Shown: positions 26,987-36,405, counted from the first letter of the stretch. The stretch is 64,000 nt of DNA from Gilvibacter sp. SZ-19 (GCF_002163875.1 NZ_CP019333.1:1060864-1124863), one strand, 5' to 3'. Notes: a model not told the origin generated them from the letters alone. Numbers and translations: made by a program.

Positions 26987-29248
26987 TTACTTTTCTGCTA
27001 TGATCTCTAAAGCCTTCTCCAAAAATTCGTCACGTCCTTCTTGAACGCCTTTGACTGTTTTGGTAACAAAGACATCGGGTTGAACTCCAACGGCATGATG
27101 TTGATCTCCATTGTGTTTTAATACCCGCATTCCTGTCCAAGTAATGGTAATGCCTCCCGGCAATCGGGATCGGTTCACATTCCCATTAGCTCCGGCCGTA
27201 GGTTGGCCAACAATGGTAGCTAGCTTGTAAGCCTTTATAAAGCCCATATAACTCTCGGCATAACTAATAGCGCTACCATCAATTAAAAAGACCACCTTTT
27301 TATCGCCCAAATAGGGCTTTTTAGTTGGCATATTCCAACCGCTGGCTCTAAACTCCCGATCTTTTTGGTCTGGATACATATACTCTGGAATAAACATCCA
27401 TTGGTTGGAATCTTTCTCGCTGAGTAGATGAGAAATAAGATCGTGGTTGCCTTTAGGATAACCTCTTAAGTCGAAAACTAACCCACTTGCCTTTTCTAAT
27501 TCAGGCATTAAGGCGTTGATACTGTCCATAGGCATTACATCTAGATTCACGTAATAAGAGTCTTTACCGAGTTTCTTATGCGCTACTTTTTCTGGTTTGT
27601 AGCGATCCCAATTGCGGAACATATCTACAGTTCTACTAACTGTAATACTGCGGCCGTCTTGAAGTTCTAAGGCCATGTTGCTGTCTTGTTCCCCCAACAT
27701 GGTCTCCGATTTGGCCCTGTAGTCGCGCCAACCCTTAGTACCCGCCGAAATGCCCTTGTATACCGAGGCCAAAAGTTCTGAGGTTTTTACGCCGTCTACA
27801 GCAGTGACCACATCGCCTACTTGTAGTGGTAAATTGGTGTCGAATACTTGCGTTACCACCAGCTGCCCTTCTACTACTTCCCAAGCAAATTCCGGAGCAT
27901 AACTAGCGCTGTCTTTAGAGGAGAAAACGCGAACGTGTCCGTCCTTAAGAAAAGCAGTAAACTCTTTAATTGTCTGTAAGTGGTCCTTTTCGGTCTTATC
28001 GCTAAATGATTTACGCACTGCAGCAGAAAAGGCTGCGTTCCAATCGACTCCGGTTTGGTCAAAATACGGAAAGAAATGCTGAAAGATATTGTAGGTATTC
28101 ACCACATTACCCATGCGGGTTTCGAGCTTAGTAGCATCGACCGGAATGGCTTTAACTGCCGCATTGAGCGCAGCCAAAGCCTCGGTATCACCAGCCGGAG
28201 TAGTGTTTCTGTCCTTGTCCAAACAAACGGTAAGCGGCACCCTTACAACGATATCCTGTCCGATCTGTGCGGTGTAACTTTCGGCTCGCTTGAGGCTGGC
28301 CGAAAAAATACTACGGCCTTTGACCATAGTCTGTTCTGAGCTCCCACTAATTACAACAGCCTGCTTGCCATCGGTCAAATCTGTGGTGCTCAGATCGAAA
28401 TTAAAACTGTTTCCATAGGTAGACCATTTGTTGTTCTGCCCGCTAGTATCGTCTATCGTCTTGCTTTCAAAAGAACCATTGTGCAGCTCGTAAGCTGTCC
28501 AAGGAGCGTCTTCCGTATCTCTGATAAATAGCTTGAAATCGTCCACAGCGATGCTCCCGCCACCTATTAAAAGACTCCCTAAGATCAATCGCTCGGGTTC
28601 CTCACCCAATTGGCCTTCTATGCTGTAGGTATCCCACTGCGTAGCAGTTACCGCGCGACCACTCATATTGTCAAAGAAACCCATACCACCACTCTGGGTG
28701 TCTTCCCTGAGCCATAAACGACCTTCTCCAGGGTTTCCGGCTATAGCTTTAACACTTGCACTAAGCTTTACATATTTACCAGCCAGATCTTTCGCATCTA
28801 TAGAGGTCATTAGATTAGCAAAGTCGTTCCCCTTTGTCTGAGATATCATATTGGCCCCTACTCGAGTACTTTGATAGAGGTCGCCGCCAGAAGTAGCATC
28901 CAGACCGAGACCCAAATGCTGCCAATAGGTATACTTGCAATTCTGCTTTACAGGTTCCAACAAAGATTCGGAACTCGCTAATTGTATTGTCGGAGCAATA
29001 GGTACAAAGAGTCTGGTCAAAGTAGCGTTTAGTGCTTTTTGATCTTTGCATTGCAGTACTTGTTGGGCTCCGTATATGGCGAATTTGTCCCAATCCATAG
29101 CGTAGGCTTCGTCTGTTGGGTGGAAGTATTTGACATAACCGTAGAGCTTGGCAAAGGTTTCTAGATTGGTTTGTTGTTGCTGCTGAGTTTGTGCAATACT
29201 GCTTGCCGTAAAGGCGAGCAGCAAGAGGTTGAGTAGTGCCTTTTTCAT
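26987..29248 (-). CDS. S41 family peptidase (C-terminal-processing-protease-like), secreted
   Basis: 753 residues: a Sec signal peptide (about 1-19), a long N-terminal region including a CBM-like beta domain, a helical S41 N-domain (YNIFQHFFPYFDQTGVDW), a PDZ-like insertion (LQVGDVVTAVDGV), and the protease core. Near the C-terminus VVFLIDGSAISYAESYMGFI supplies the likely nucleophile Ser and the conserved Glu, followed by VGQPTAGANGNV. Family enzymes cleave from C-terminal ends with a Ser/Lys dyad; the lysine is not pinned down here. It is probably periplasmic and monocistronic. Confidence 0.85.
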   Translation of the reverse strand: MKKALLNLLLLAFTASSIAQTQQQQQTNLETFAKLYGYVKYFHPTDEAYAMDWDKFAIYGAQQVLQCKDQKALNATLTRLFVPIAPTIQLASSESLLEPVKQNCKYTYWQHLGLGLDATSGGDLYQSTRVGANMISQTKGNDFANLMTSIDAKDLAGKYVKLSASVKAIAGNPGEGRLWLREDTQSGGMGFFDNMSGRAVTATQWDTYSIEGQLGEEPERLILGSLLIGGGSIAVDDFKLFIRDTEDAPWTAYELHNGSFESKTIDDTSGQNNKWSTYGNSFNFDLSTTDLTDGKQAVVISGSSEQTMVKGRSIFSASLKRAESYTAQIGQDIVVRVPLTVCLDKDRNTTPAGDTEALAALNAAVKAIPVDATKLETRMGNVVNTYNIFQHFFPYFDQTGVDWNAAFSAAVRKSFSDKTEKDHLQTIKEFTAFLKDGHVRVFSSKDSASYAPEFAWEVVEGQLVVTQVFDTNLPLQVGDVVTAVDGVKTSELLASVYKGISAGTKGWRDYRAKSETMLGEQDSNMALELQDGRSITVSRTVDMFRNWDRYKPEKVAHKKLGKDSYYVNLDVMPMDSINALMPELEKASGLVFDLRGYPKGNHDLISHLLSEKDSNQWMFIPEYMYPDQKDREFRASGWNMPTKKPYLGDKKVVFLIDGSAISYAESYMGFIKAYKLATIVGQPTAGANGNVNRSRLPGGITITWTGMRVLKHNGDQHHAVGVQPDVFVTKTVKGVQEGRDEFLEKALEIIAEK

Positions 29249-29376
29249 AGTTGATGTAGAATGATTTTTTTAAAGATTGTAAAAAAAATTAATGCCTCCT
29301 CGGGCTTTAGGCAAGCTTTAACGAAAGATTGAGAGGTTTTGTTAAAACGCCTCAGCTCGTTTTTGGCACTAAAAAA

Positions 29377-29396
29377 CCGACCCTGCAAAGGGTCGG
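29377..29396. terminator. Intrinsic terminator
   Basis: An 8-bp GC-rich stem (29377-29384 with 29389-29396, arm CCGACCCT) and a GCAA tetraloop, preceded on the left by an A-run that gives a U-tract for leftward transcription. It ends the crystallin-like lipoprotein gene. Confidence 0.82.
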
Positions 29397-29423
29397 CTTC
29401 TCATTATGGTATGCTAGCGAATT

Positions 29424-30281
29424 CTAGTAGTGGTTTGTCGGATCATCTGAACCATCACCACCGCCACCGCCACCGCTGCAAAGGTTGATTCGGCGGTAAT
29501 CAAGCGAAAGACCATTTCTCGCTGCCGTAATTGAAGTAATCTTGTCATTGAAAGACGTTAAACAAAGCGCCCATCGATTACAGATATAGTACGGATCAAA
29601 GCTACCGTCATATATGGTAAAGGATTTCTTTTTCAGATCGGCCAAATCTGCTACGTAGACATCTTGAGTTACAGCTTGTACACGGATGCGCTTGCCTAGG
29701 TAATCTGGATCTTCATGGAATTCAACCGTCCCACCTTGATACACCCTAAAGGAACTAATTTCGTTGTCAAAATCAATTCCTCCCGTAATACATTGATTGC
29801 GCAATAAATGACGGTTAAAATAGCGTCCACTTGAAGCGTTGACAGTGTAAGCCGGACCTCCCAAACTGTGGGCGCGAGCAATTCTAAACTTCAAGGTGCT
29901 GCTCTTAGGGGTTGCAGACGGCACCGCCTCTTTTAAAACGCCAAATTTTTCTGACAATACGGCAAGTTGCTGCGGATTTTCATCGAACTGTTGTAGTTCT
30001 TGCTCGCCAGAAAAGAACAGCATCTTGTCCACTTCGGAATTAATCACCGTTATCAAATTCTGAGAATTCAATACAGTGTTGACCTTGGCGTAGGCCTCGT
30101 CTTCCACTAAAGTCAATTCTCCATTAGTCTCAATAAAATTCAAGGTGTTTACCTCACCGTCTATCACAATTTCCAATTGTTTGCTGGAGGTTTGTTCTAC
30201 TGCGGTTTCATCAACCAGAGGTTGATCTTTGGAACAAGCGGCAAGCAATACAACTCCCGCCATTAAAATGTACTTCTTCAT
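29424..30281 (-). CDS. Lipoprotein with beta/gamma-crystallin-like domain
   Basis: 285 residues. SPII signal (LLAACSKD, Cys16). Residues about 20-125 are a non-conserved spacer. At about 180-265 a Greek-key pattern appears: VEFHEDPDYLGKRIRV, and later FNDKITSITA, typical of one beta/gamma-crystallin or peptidase-inhibitor I36-like unit. The C-terminus is a Gly run followed by an acidic tail. Such domains often bind calcium, but the exact N/D-N/D-x-x-S/T-S motif is only partly met, so binding is uncertain. It should be surface or periplasmic and monocistronic. Confidence 0.65.
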   Translation of the reverse strand: MKKYILMAGVVLLAACSKDQPLVDETAVEQTSSKQLEIVIDGEVNTLNFIETNGELTLVEDEAYAKVNTVLNSQNLITVINSEVDKMLFFSGEQELQQFDENPQQLAVLSEKFGVLKEAVPSATPKSSTLKFRIARAHSLGGPAYTVNASSGRYFNRHLLRNQCITGGIDFDNEISSFRVYQGGTVEFHEDPDYLGKRIRVQAVTQDVYVADLADLKKKSFTIYDGSFDPYYICNRWALCLTSFNDKITSITAARNGLSLDYRRINLCSGGGGGGDGSDDPTNHY

Positions 30282-30476
30282 AAGAAAATATTTGATGGTT
30301 AATATATACGCGATCCTTGCGCCGATGCTAAAAAGTACAGCGGCAATCGAATACTGGCGTTGCGTAAAAACGGGGAGTTGCTCCTGCCAATATCTTAAAT
30401 ATAAAAACTTAACAAACAGCTTCTTACAGCTCGAGTAAAATTGGTGTTAATGATGTACTTATGCTGCGGGAAAGGC

Positions 30477-31421
30477 CTAATTCAACCTCGTATAACCCTC
30501 TAAATTGGTTACCCCCCAAAGGTCTAACTCTTCTTGACTCCACAACTCCGGGAAGAAGATTCGCCTTTGGTATTTTGGGTGCATATACTTGTGCCAATCG
30601 CTACCTCCGGTGGCTTCTGAGCTACCTTTACCAGAATCCAAATACTGGGCGGCAGTGTTGTAATGATGCATCACCCATTTGATGTTCACCGTGTGATCGT
30701 AATGACGCATGGCATTTATAAGGTCAATATCTTGCTGATGCGCCTCTGGTAGGCTTTTGAATTTGGTCCATAGATTTACCTCGTTGTAACGCTGCATCCA
30801 AGCGATGAGTTCGTCCTTGTAACGTGCCTCAAAATTCTTCATCAGCATGGTTGGCTTCCCTGTCTTGTGATCTTTAGCGGCTACCTGCCAATACATATGA
30901 TTAAAGGCGTGCTCATAAGGAGTTTCTCTATCTATGGTCTCTCGGTGTCGGTAATCAATTAGGTTGATGAGCTCTGTAGAGGCGATCTCAATTTTTCGAT
31001 ATTGTACCGATTGAAATCCACTTGCTGGGGTGAGCGTATCTCTAAATTTCATGTATTGCTCTAGTTCCATACCCTCACTCATAATGTGGAAGGAGTTAGA
31101 AAGCATATCGAAATAACGACTAATGCGCATCAGGTGCATAGTGAATTTTTCTGGGTCTATGTTCTCTGTAAAGGAGATCTGATCGGCCTCCCAAAGGATC
31201 ATCTTAAAAAGTAATTCGTTGATCTGATGGTACATGATAAAGACCATCTCGTCGGGTTGCTGAGTGCGCTTGATTTGCAAGCCCAAAAGCGCGTCTAGCT
31301 GGATATAATCCCAATAATTGATAGATTCGGCATGAAGCAAGCCAGACAAATGTACATCCGGATTTTGACCTACTGCCTCGTACTTGGCAACAATGGCAGC
31401 CACAAGTTCTTCTCGGGTCAT
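30477..31421 (-). CDS. kynA: Tryptophan 2,3-dioxygenase
   Basis: 314 residues from the ATG at 31421 (MTREELVAAIVAKYEAVG); the 23 residues upstream in the open frame are not family-like. Conserved parts: INYWDYIQLDALLGLQ, then DEMVFIMYHQINELLFKMILWE, SGFQSVQYRKIE and, near the end, a GTGGS-like ATGGSDWHKYM. It opens tryptophan to N-formylkynurenine with heme and O2, the first step of the kynurenine route. It is cytosolic and divergent from the sulfite-oxidase-like operon; the 18-bp palindrome at 31554 lies between them. Confidence 0.93.
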   Translation of the reverse strand: MTREELVAAIVAKYEAVGQNPDVHLSGLLHAESINYWDYIQLDALLGLQIKRTQQPDEMVFIMYHQINELLFKMILWEADQISFTENIDPEKFTMHLMRISRYFDMLSNSFHIMSEGMELEQYMKFRDTLTPASGFQSVQYRKIEIASTELINLIDYRHRETIDRETPYEHAFNHMYWQVAAKDHKTGKPTMLMKNFEARYKDELIAWMQRYNEVNLWTKFKSLPEAHQQDIDLINAMRHYDHTVNIKWVMHHYNTAAQYLDSGKGSSEATGGSDWHKYMHPKYQRRIFFPELWSQEELDLWGVTNLEGYTRLN

Positions 31422-31553
31422 AATGTGTTTAGTTTTGTTGATGAGTGCGTCCGATTTGCCACTTGCTCCACATCCCCATTTGGCTGGCAAATCGAATCAA
31501 ACAAATATACATCCATTTAAAATAGTACCACTTTTGACCGGCATCTTTGCCTT

Positions 31554-31571
31554 AAGTAACCTAGGTTACTT
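31554..31571. promoter_or_regulatory. Perfect 18-bp palindrome, putative operator
   Basis: AAGTAACCTAGGTTACTT is identical to its own reverse complement. It lies between the divergent tryptophan dioxygenase gene and the sulfite-oxidase-like operon, 58 bases before the start of the latter. Half-site GTAAC with symmetric spacing is the form of a dimeric regulator site; CRP/FNR-family regulators use such half-sites in some bacteria. The cognate protein is unknown. Confidence 0.65.
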
Positions 31572-31628
31572 TAACTATCAATACAAATGTTGTAATTTGA
31601 TTTCCTTAAAGTAATTCAAGACAAGAGT

Positions 31629-32849
31629 TTGAAACGCAGAGCATTCATACAAAAAGCCACCTTGAGCGCCTTTGGAGCCGCCTTGGGAACAGAGATCGTC
31701 TTTGGAGCAAATATGCTTAAAGGCTATACTCCTTTGGGTTTACAGGACCCGGACCCTTTTAAAATGTTTAACAAGAACAAGGACATGGTCGTGCTTAACG
31801 ACAAGCCTTGGAATATAGAGGCACGTGCCCATCTTTTAGACGAAAAGGTAACGACCAACCCGAGTATGTTCATTAGAAATAACGGGTTAATCCCTCAGAA
31901 TATCGATGCTTCAACTTGGACCTTGACCATAGATGGAGAAGCTGTAAAAACGCAGAAGACCTATACCCTTGCAGACTTGAAATCTAAGTTCAAGCAATAC
32001 ACCTATCAACTCACCTTAGAATGCGGTGGTAATGGTCGCAGTGAATTCGATCCGCCGGCCAAAGGAAACCAATGGACAGTAGGCGCTGTTCATTGTGCGG
32101 AGTGGACCGGGATTCGTTTGCGCGATGTTCTAGAAGATGCTGGAATTGCTAGCGATGCGGTATACATAGGCTATCACGCTGCGGATATTCACTTGAGCGG
32201 GGACACCAAAAAAGAACCTATCTCTAGAGGTTGCCCTATGGCCAAAGCATTGCAAGACGAAACCTTATTGGCCTTTAAGCTCAACGGAGAAGATATTCCC
32301 CTGGCGCACGGATATCCCTTGCGTTTGGTTGCGGGAGGTTGGCCAGCCTCAGTTTCTGGTAAGTGGGTCAATCGCATCAGCATAAGAAATAAAGTACATG
32401 ACGGCGCGAAGATGACAGGTACCGCCTATCGCGTTCCGTGTAAACCTGTAGCCCCGGGAGCCAAAGTTGCAGACGAGGATATGTGTATCATAGAATCCAT
32501 GCCTGTAAAGTCGCTGATCACCTATCCAAAATCTGGAGCAGTGATACAAAAAGGCCGCAGTCTAGAAATTAGAGGTCATGCCTGGGCAGGAGAACTCGCT
32601 GTGACCAAAATGGAATACTCCATAGACTTTGGAAGTACTTGGAAAAGCTGTTCGTTGGAGCGAGCTGCCAACCGCTTGGCTTGGCAACATTTCAGCGCCC
32701 AGATAGACTTTCCAGAAGTTGGATATTACGAAGTATGGGCACGTGCAACCGACAGTCAAGGGGTGTCACAACCCATGGTCTTGCCCGGTTGGAATCCGAA
32801 GGGATATTTAAACAATGCCTGTCACCGAATTGCAATCAAAGTAGCCTAG
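31629..32849 (+). CDS. Sulfite-oxidase-like molybdopterin enzyme
   Basis: 406 residues. The only fitting start is TTG at 31629, which gives MKRRAFIQKATLSAFGAALG, a twin-arginine-like export signal. The Moco ligand lies in LTLECGGNGR, the sulfite oxidase core signature, followed by YHAADIHLSGD and AGGWPASVSGKWV; a C-terminal Mo-Co dimerisation domain (Ig-like, about 300-406) follows. It probably oxidises sulfite, or a related sulfur compound, in the periplasm and hands electrons to the cytochrome c encoded immediately downstream (stop TAG directly followed by ATG). Its cofactor does not need the MobA step. Confidence 0.87.
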   Translation: MKRRAFIQKATLSAFGAALGTEIVFGANMLKGYTPLGLQDPDPFKMFNKNKDMVVLNDKPWNIEARAHLLDEKVTTNPSMFIRNNGLIPQNIDASTWTLTIDGEAVKTQKTYTLADLKSKFKQYTYQLTLECGGNGRSEFDPPAKGNQWTVGAVHCAEWTGIRLRDVLEDAGIASDAVYIGYHAADIHLSGDTKKEPISRGCPMAKALQDETLLAFKLNGEDIPLAHGYPLRLVAGGWPASVSGKWVNRISIRNKVHDGAKMTGTAYRVPCKPVAPGAKVADEDMCIIESMPVKSLITYPKSGAVIQKGRSLEIRGHAWAGELAVTKMEYSIDFGSTWKSCSLERAANRLAWQHFSAQIDFPEVGYYEVWARATDSQGVSQPMVLPGWNPKGYLNNACHRIAIKVA

Positions 32850-33323
32850 ATGAACAGTCCGGAAGAATTTAGAAAACAAGTTGGACAACTGTACAAAGCG
32901 CTTACCGCCCTATTGGCCGGATTTGTAGTGTTCATGGTCTTGGTAGTGGCCTATGTGAACAATCCGGGGCTCTTTGAATCTAAAGAGGAAGGCTGGGTCG
33001 CCGTGCCGGCGGCAGGAGATGATCCGGACCTCATCGTAGACGGAATCCACCAACGCACCGGACTAATAGATGCCGAAGGCCTTAATACAGTGATAAGTAA
33101 TTGTACCCCTTGCCATTCTGCCAAACTCATCATACAAAACCGCATGAATGCAGAACGGTGGAACACGACCATCGCCTGGATGCAAGAAACCCAAAACCTC
33201 TGGGATCTGGGAGACCAACAAGAGATCATTGTGAATTATTTGGTGACCAACTACCCGCCAAAAGCCAAAGGACGTCGTATGGCACTAACCGATATTGAAT
33301 GGTATGAACTGGACCAAGACTAA
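32850..33323 (+). CDS. Membrane-anchored monoheme cytochrome c
   Basis: 157 residues. A transmembrane helix (about 17-36, ALTALLAGFVVFMVLVVAYV) tethers a periplasmic domain with one heme site, CTPCH, and a distal Met candidate. It lies directly after the sulfite-oxidase-like gene, so it is probably its electron acceptor (SorB-like role). The end overlaps the start of the rhodanese gene. Confidence 0.85.
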   Translation: MNSPEEFRKQVGQLYKALTALLAGFVVFMVLVVAYVNNPGLFESKEEGWVAVPAAGDDPDLIVDGIHQRTGLIDAEGLNTVISNCTPCHSAKLIIQNRMNAERWNTTIAWMQETQNLWDLGDQQEIIVNYLVTNYPPKAKGRRMALTDIEWYELDQD

Positions 33324-34227
33324 ATATTTGTTGTTTTTGTTGGCGCTTACCGCATGTAAATCGGAGCAGCTGGTGCAAGAAATTGCTCTGCCTGAGCGCA
33401 AGCTTATAGAGGTAGAGCAGCTTACAGACTTATTGGAAATGGGCCAAGTTCAGCTAATAGATTTTAGAAAGAAAGACGCTTTCTTAAGCGGTCATATCCC
33501 TGGGGCGGTCAACCTCTGGCGATCCGACATAGAAGATACTGAGCACCAAACTGCAGGTATGATGGCCACGGCAGCCCAATTGGAAGCCCGATTGTCTAAA
33601 CTCGGAATAGATAATGACAAGTTCTTGGTGGTTTACGACAACAACGGCAACTGCGATGCCAGCAGATTTTGGTGGGTGATGAAGCAGTATGGATACAACA
33701 AGGTATATCTTTTAAACGGAGGGCTGAAGTCTTGGCAAGCAGGCTTGAGCAACACTGCAGTTAAACTGCAAGAATCCAGATTTAAGTTGCCCTATAAAAG
33801 CCCTAAACCAGAGCGGTATTTAGACCACAATACGCTCTTTGAACTCTTGGAGCAAGAGGTTGTGGTCATAGATGCGAGATCTGCGGATGAGTTTAGCGGG
33901 AAACGCCTTAAAAATGGTGCTGCCCGAGCTGGGCGGATCCCTAAAAGCATTAATATGGATTGGGTGATCACTGTGAATCTGGATGGAGATCACAAATTCA
34001 AATCTCTAGAGGAGCTGCAAGCTTTGTTTCAACAGATCGACACAAACAAAGACAGCCCCATAGTGGTCTATTGTCACAGCGGTGTTCGCTCAGCGCATAT
34101 GACCTTTGTGCTCACAGAGCTAATGGGATATACCAATGTGAAAAATTTCGATGGGTCTTGGATCGATTGGAGTGCAGCAGCGCATTTACCGATAACTCAA
34201 GACAGTTTAATAACTTTGCAAAATTGA
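33304..34227 (+). CDS. Two-domain rhodanese-like sulfurtransferase lipoprotein
   Basis: 307 residues from the ATG at 33304, which overlaps the cytochrome gene end by 20 bp. The N-terminal signal ends in a lipobox (LALTACKSE). There are two rhodanese domains. The second has the active-site loop CHSGVRS, the first has DNNGNCDASR without the usual catalytic loop and is probably structural. Thiosulfate:cyanide or 3-mercaptopyruvate sulfurtransferase activity is typical. Here, with a sulfite-oxidising enzyme, it may supply or remove sulfane sulfur or sulfite. Confidence 0.85.
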   Translation: MNWTKTKYLLFLLALTACKSEQLVQEIALPERKLIEVEQLTDLLEMGQVQLIDFRKKDAFLSGHIPGAVNLWRSDIEDTEHQTAGMMATAAQLEARLSKLGIDNDKFLVVYDNNGNCDASRFWWVMKQYGYNKVYLLNGGLKSWQAGLSNTAVKLQESRFKLPYKSPKPERYLDHNTLFELLEQEVVVIDARSADEFSGKRLKNGAARAGRIPKSINMDWVITVNLDGDHKFKSLEELQALFQQIDTNKDSPIVVYCHSGVRSAHMTFVLTELMGYTNVKNFDGSWIDWSAAAHLPITQDSLITLQN

Positions 34228-34228
34228 T

Positions 34229-35104
34229 ATGGAAAAGTATTTAGAAGCCTTTTGGAACGCCTTAGTTGGCACTGCGGATTGGACTTGGAAATCAATCATT
34301 TTTGAAGTGCCTTGGTACACGAATTTCTTTTGGGGACTTACCGCTATTTCCTTAGTGGTTTGGCTTTTGGAGATCGCCTTTCCTTGGCGAAAACAGCAAA
34401 AGATCTTTAGACGTGATTTTTGGTTGGATGCCTTTTATATGTATTTCAACTTCTTTGTATTCTCTATAGTGATCGCTGGTTTTTATCAGGTATTGAGTTT
34501 GTTATTTGCCGAGGTTAATATTACGGCCAGCAGTTTGGCTCTTATTGATTTCTCCGGATGGGCTCCTTGGATGCAACTCTTGATCTTTTTCATCATTTTA
34601 GATTTTGTACAGTGGTTTACACACGTACTCTTGCATCGCTATAAATTTCTCTGGAACTTCCACAAGGTACACCACAGTGTAAAAGAAATGGGCTTTGCCG
34701 CACATTTACGCTACCACTGGATGGAAAACGTGCTCTATAAACCTTTAAAGACCTTTGGGGTAATGATCTTAGGTGGCTTTGAACCCGAGCAGGCCTATAT
34801 TGTGCATTTTATTGCCATTGCGATTGGTCACTTTAACCACTCCAACATCAAGATCACCTGGGGGCCACTTAAATATATTTTCAACAACCCGGTCATGCAC
34901 CTTTACCATCATGCTTACACGCTTCCCGAGGGTAAAAATGGCGTGAACTACGGCATTAGCTTAAGTCTTTGGGACTATATCTTTAAAACCAATTATATCC
35001 CAGAGGACAGCGGAACCATAACCATTGGCTTTAAAGGCGACGATAAGTTCCCGCAGGATTTTGTCGGGCAGAATCTTTATGGGTTTGGGAAGAAGAAATC
35101 TTAA
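34229..35104 (+). CDS. Sterol desaturase/fatty acid hydroxylase superfamily membrane protein
   Basis: 291 residues with four to five hydrophobic helices. The di-iron histidine boxes are present: HVLLHRYKFLWNFHKVHHS, HFNHSN and HLYHHAYTLPEG. It is an integral membrane di-iron oxygenase acting on a lipid-like substrate. It starts 1 bp after the rhodanese stop, so is the last gene of the sulfite-oxidase-like operon. The functional link between sulfur oxidation and lipid hydroxylation is not evident. Confidence 0.87.
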   Translation: MEKYLEAFWNALVGTADWTWKSIIFEVPWYTNFFWGLTAISLVVWLLEIAFPWRKQQKIFRRDFWLDAFYMYFNFFVFSIVIAGFYQVLSLLFAEVNITASSLALIDFSGWAPWMQLLIFFIILDFVQWFTHVLLHRYKFLWNFHKVHHSVKEMGFAAHLRYHWMENVLYKPLKTFGVMILGGFEPEQAYIVHFIAIAIGHFNHSNIKITWGPLKYIFNNPVMHLYHHAYTLPEGKNGVNYGISLSLWDYIFKTNYIPEDSGTITIGFKGDDKFPQDFVGQNLYGFGKKKS

Positions 35105-35132
35105 AATCGATCTGCTCACAATTGAAATTTGA

Positions 35133-35720
35133 TCAATTGAGTTGACATGGATCTTCTTTAAAACTAACTGCATCCAATTCCTGCCATATTGAAGCCTCAA
35201 ACGGGCTTGGAGAAAGGAGGAACAGTACTTGGACTTTGCCACGTCGGTCACAAAAATGCTGGCTCACCTTTACGTAGAGTTCCATCATCTCACCAGTATG
35301 GAATCCGTCGAAAACCTTGATCTTACCCAGAAAATCAACAGCTTCTTTATCGCCTAGTGGATTGTCGATCAATAACATATTTGGGTCAGCGAACTCTTTA
35401 GACCAATGATTAGGTTGCATCAGGCCTTGGTAATAAGCCTCCATATTTTTGACAATCTTTTGCTTGTCAAAAAGGCTGTCTGCAGAGACATTCCAGAGCA
35501 AAGCCAAGGACCAAAATCCTGGTTTCTCGACATACTTCCAGTCTGGATGAAAGCGCAATTCCTCATGACCTTTTAGATCCATGTTCGGTGCCCAGTGGAT
35601 AGGGAATTCAATGATTTCTTCTGCCCACGAACGAGGTGCATTTAGAATGAGTTCTGTCGGTTCTTGTGCTTTGGCATCCAAAAACAAGATACCTATGATA
35701 ATAAATAACAGTAGTCTCAT
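35133..35720 (-). CDS. Hypothetical secreted protein downstream of YceI
   Basis: 195 residues with a Sec signal peptide (about 1-18, cleavage after AKA). The rest is a compact alpha/beta domain with many Trp and Phe residues and no family I recognise. Its start overlaps the YceI stop (ATGA), so the two are translationally coupled and probably act in the same compartment. Confidence 0.7.
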   Translation of the reverse strand: MRLLLFIIIGILFLDAKAQEPTELILNAPRSWAEEIIEFPIHWAPNMDLKGHEELRFHPDWKYVEKPGFWSLALLWNVSADSLFDKQKIVKNMEAYYQGLMQPNHWSKEFADPNMLLIDNPLGDKEAVDFLGKIKVFDGFHTGEMMELYVKVSQHFCDRRGKVQVLFLLSPSPFEASIWQELDAVSFKEDPCQLN

Positions 35721-36289
35721 AGCGCTTTGAATTTTAGATATACATCGAACTCAATGGCTTCTGCTATGGCATGATCCTTTAACTCATTATTGTAGTTGAT
35801 TCCCCATCTTGTTCTGTCAATTTTGAACTGGGTGCGAAGTTCCAGCTTATCGCCATTGGCCACTCCCCAAAACTCTTGTTGTTTGCTGATTCCCTTAATA
35901 GTCAACAATCCGATAAATTTATGTCTATTCTCTTCTGCAAAATACTCTGCCGATACTATAGTCAACATGGCCAATGGAAATTTTTCTACGTGAAAAAAGT
36001 CTTTGTCCTTCAGATGTTCCACTGGCCCATTCCCTTCGAGATAGTCCCGATTACTGATAGTGTTCATGTCAATTACAAAGGAACCTCCCACTATTGCTCC
36101 CGCCGCTGTTCGCAATTCTCCATTTTTGAAATTTACCGTGCCTTTATGGTCGCTGAACTGAAAGGCGTAATAGCCGCGCCAGTTGATAAGACTTCGCTCT
36201 GTATCTAATACATAAGTAAGGTTTTCCTCTGTTTGACTTTGGGCGGCCACACCACATAAAATACATAAGGCCAAGACTAGTTTTTTCAT
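35717..36289 (-). CDS. YceI-family lipid-binding-like periplasmic protein
   Basis: 190 residues: signal peptide (cleaved after VAAQSQ) and a single YceI beta-barrel domain with DTERSLINWRGYY, then GGSFVIDMNTISNRD, HLKDKDFFHVEKFPLAMLTI and LTIKGISKQQEF. YceI proteins bind isoprenoid-like molecules in a lipocalin-type pocket. It is divergent from the membrane regulator gene, separated by 116 bp, so may be controlled by it. Confidence 0.9.
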   Translation of the reverse strand: MKKLVLALCILCGVAAQSQTEENLTYVLDTERSLINWRGYYAFQFSDHKGTVNFKNGELRTAAGAIVGGSFVIDMNTISNRDYLEGNGPVEHLKDKDFFHVEKFPLAMLTIVSAEYFAEENRHKFIGLLTIKGISKQQEFWGVANGDKLELRTQFKIDRTRWGINYNNELKDHAIAEAIEFDVYLKFKAL

Positions 36290-36405
36290 GATTTAAAATT
36301 TTAAAACGAAACTAGCTGGAGCAGTTGTGAGAAGTGTCAAAAAAGTGTAAAAGATGTTTAAAGGCTTGCAAAAGTTGGTCAAAATCTGTGTTATTTGTAG
36401 CAGCT

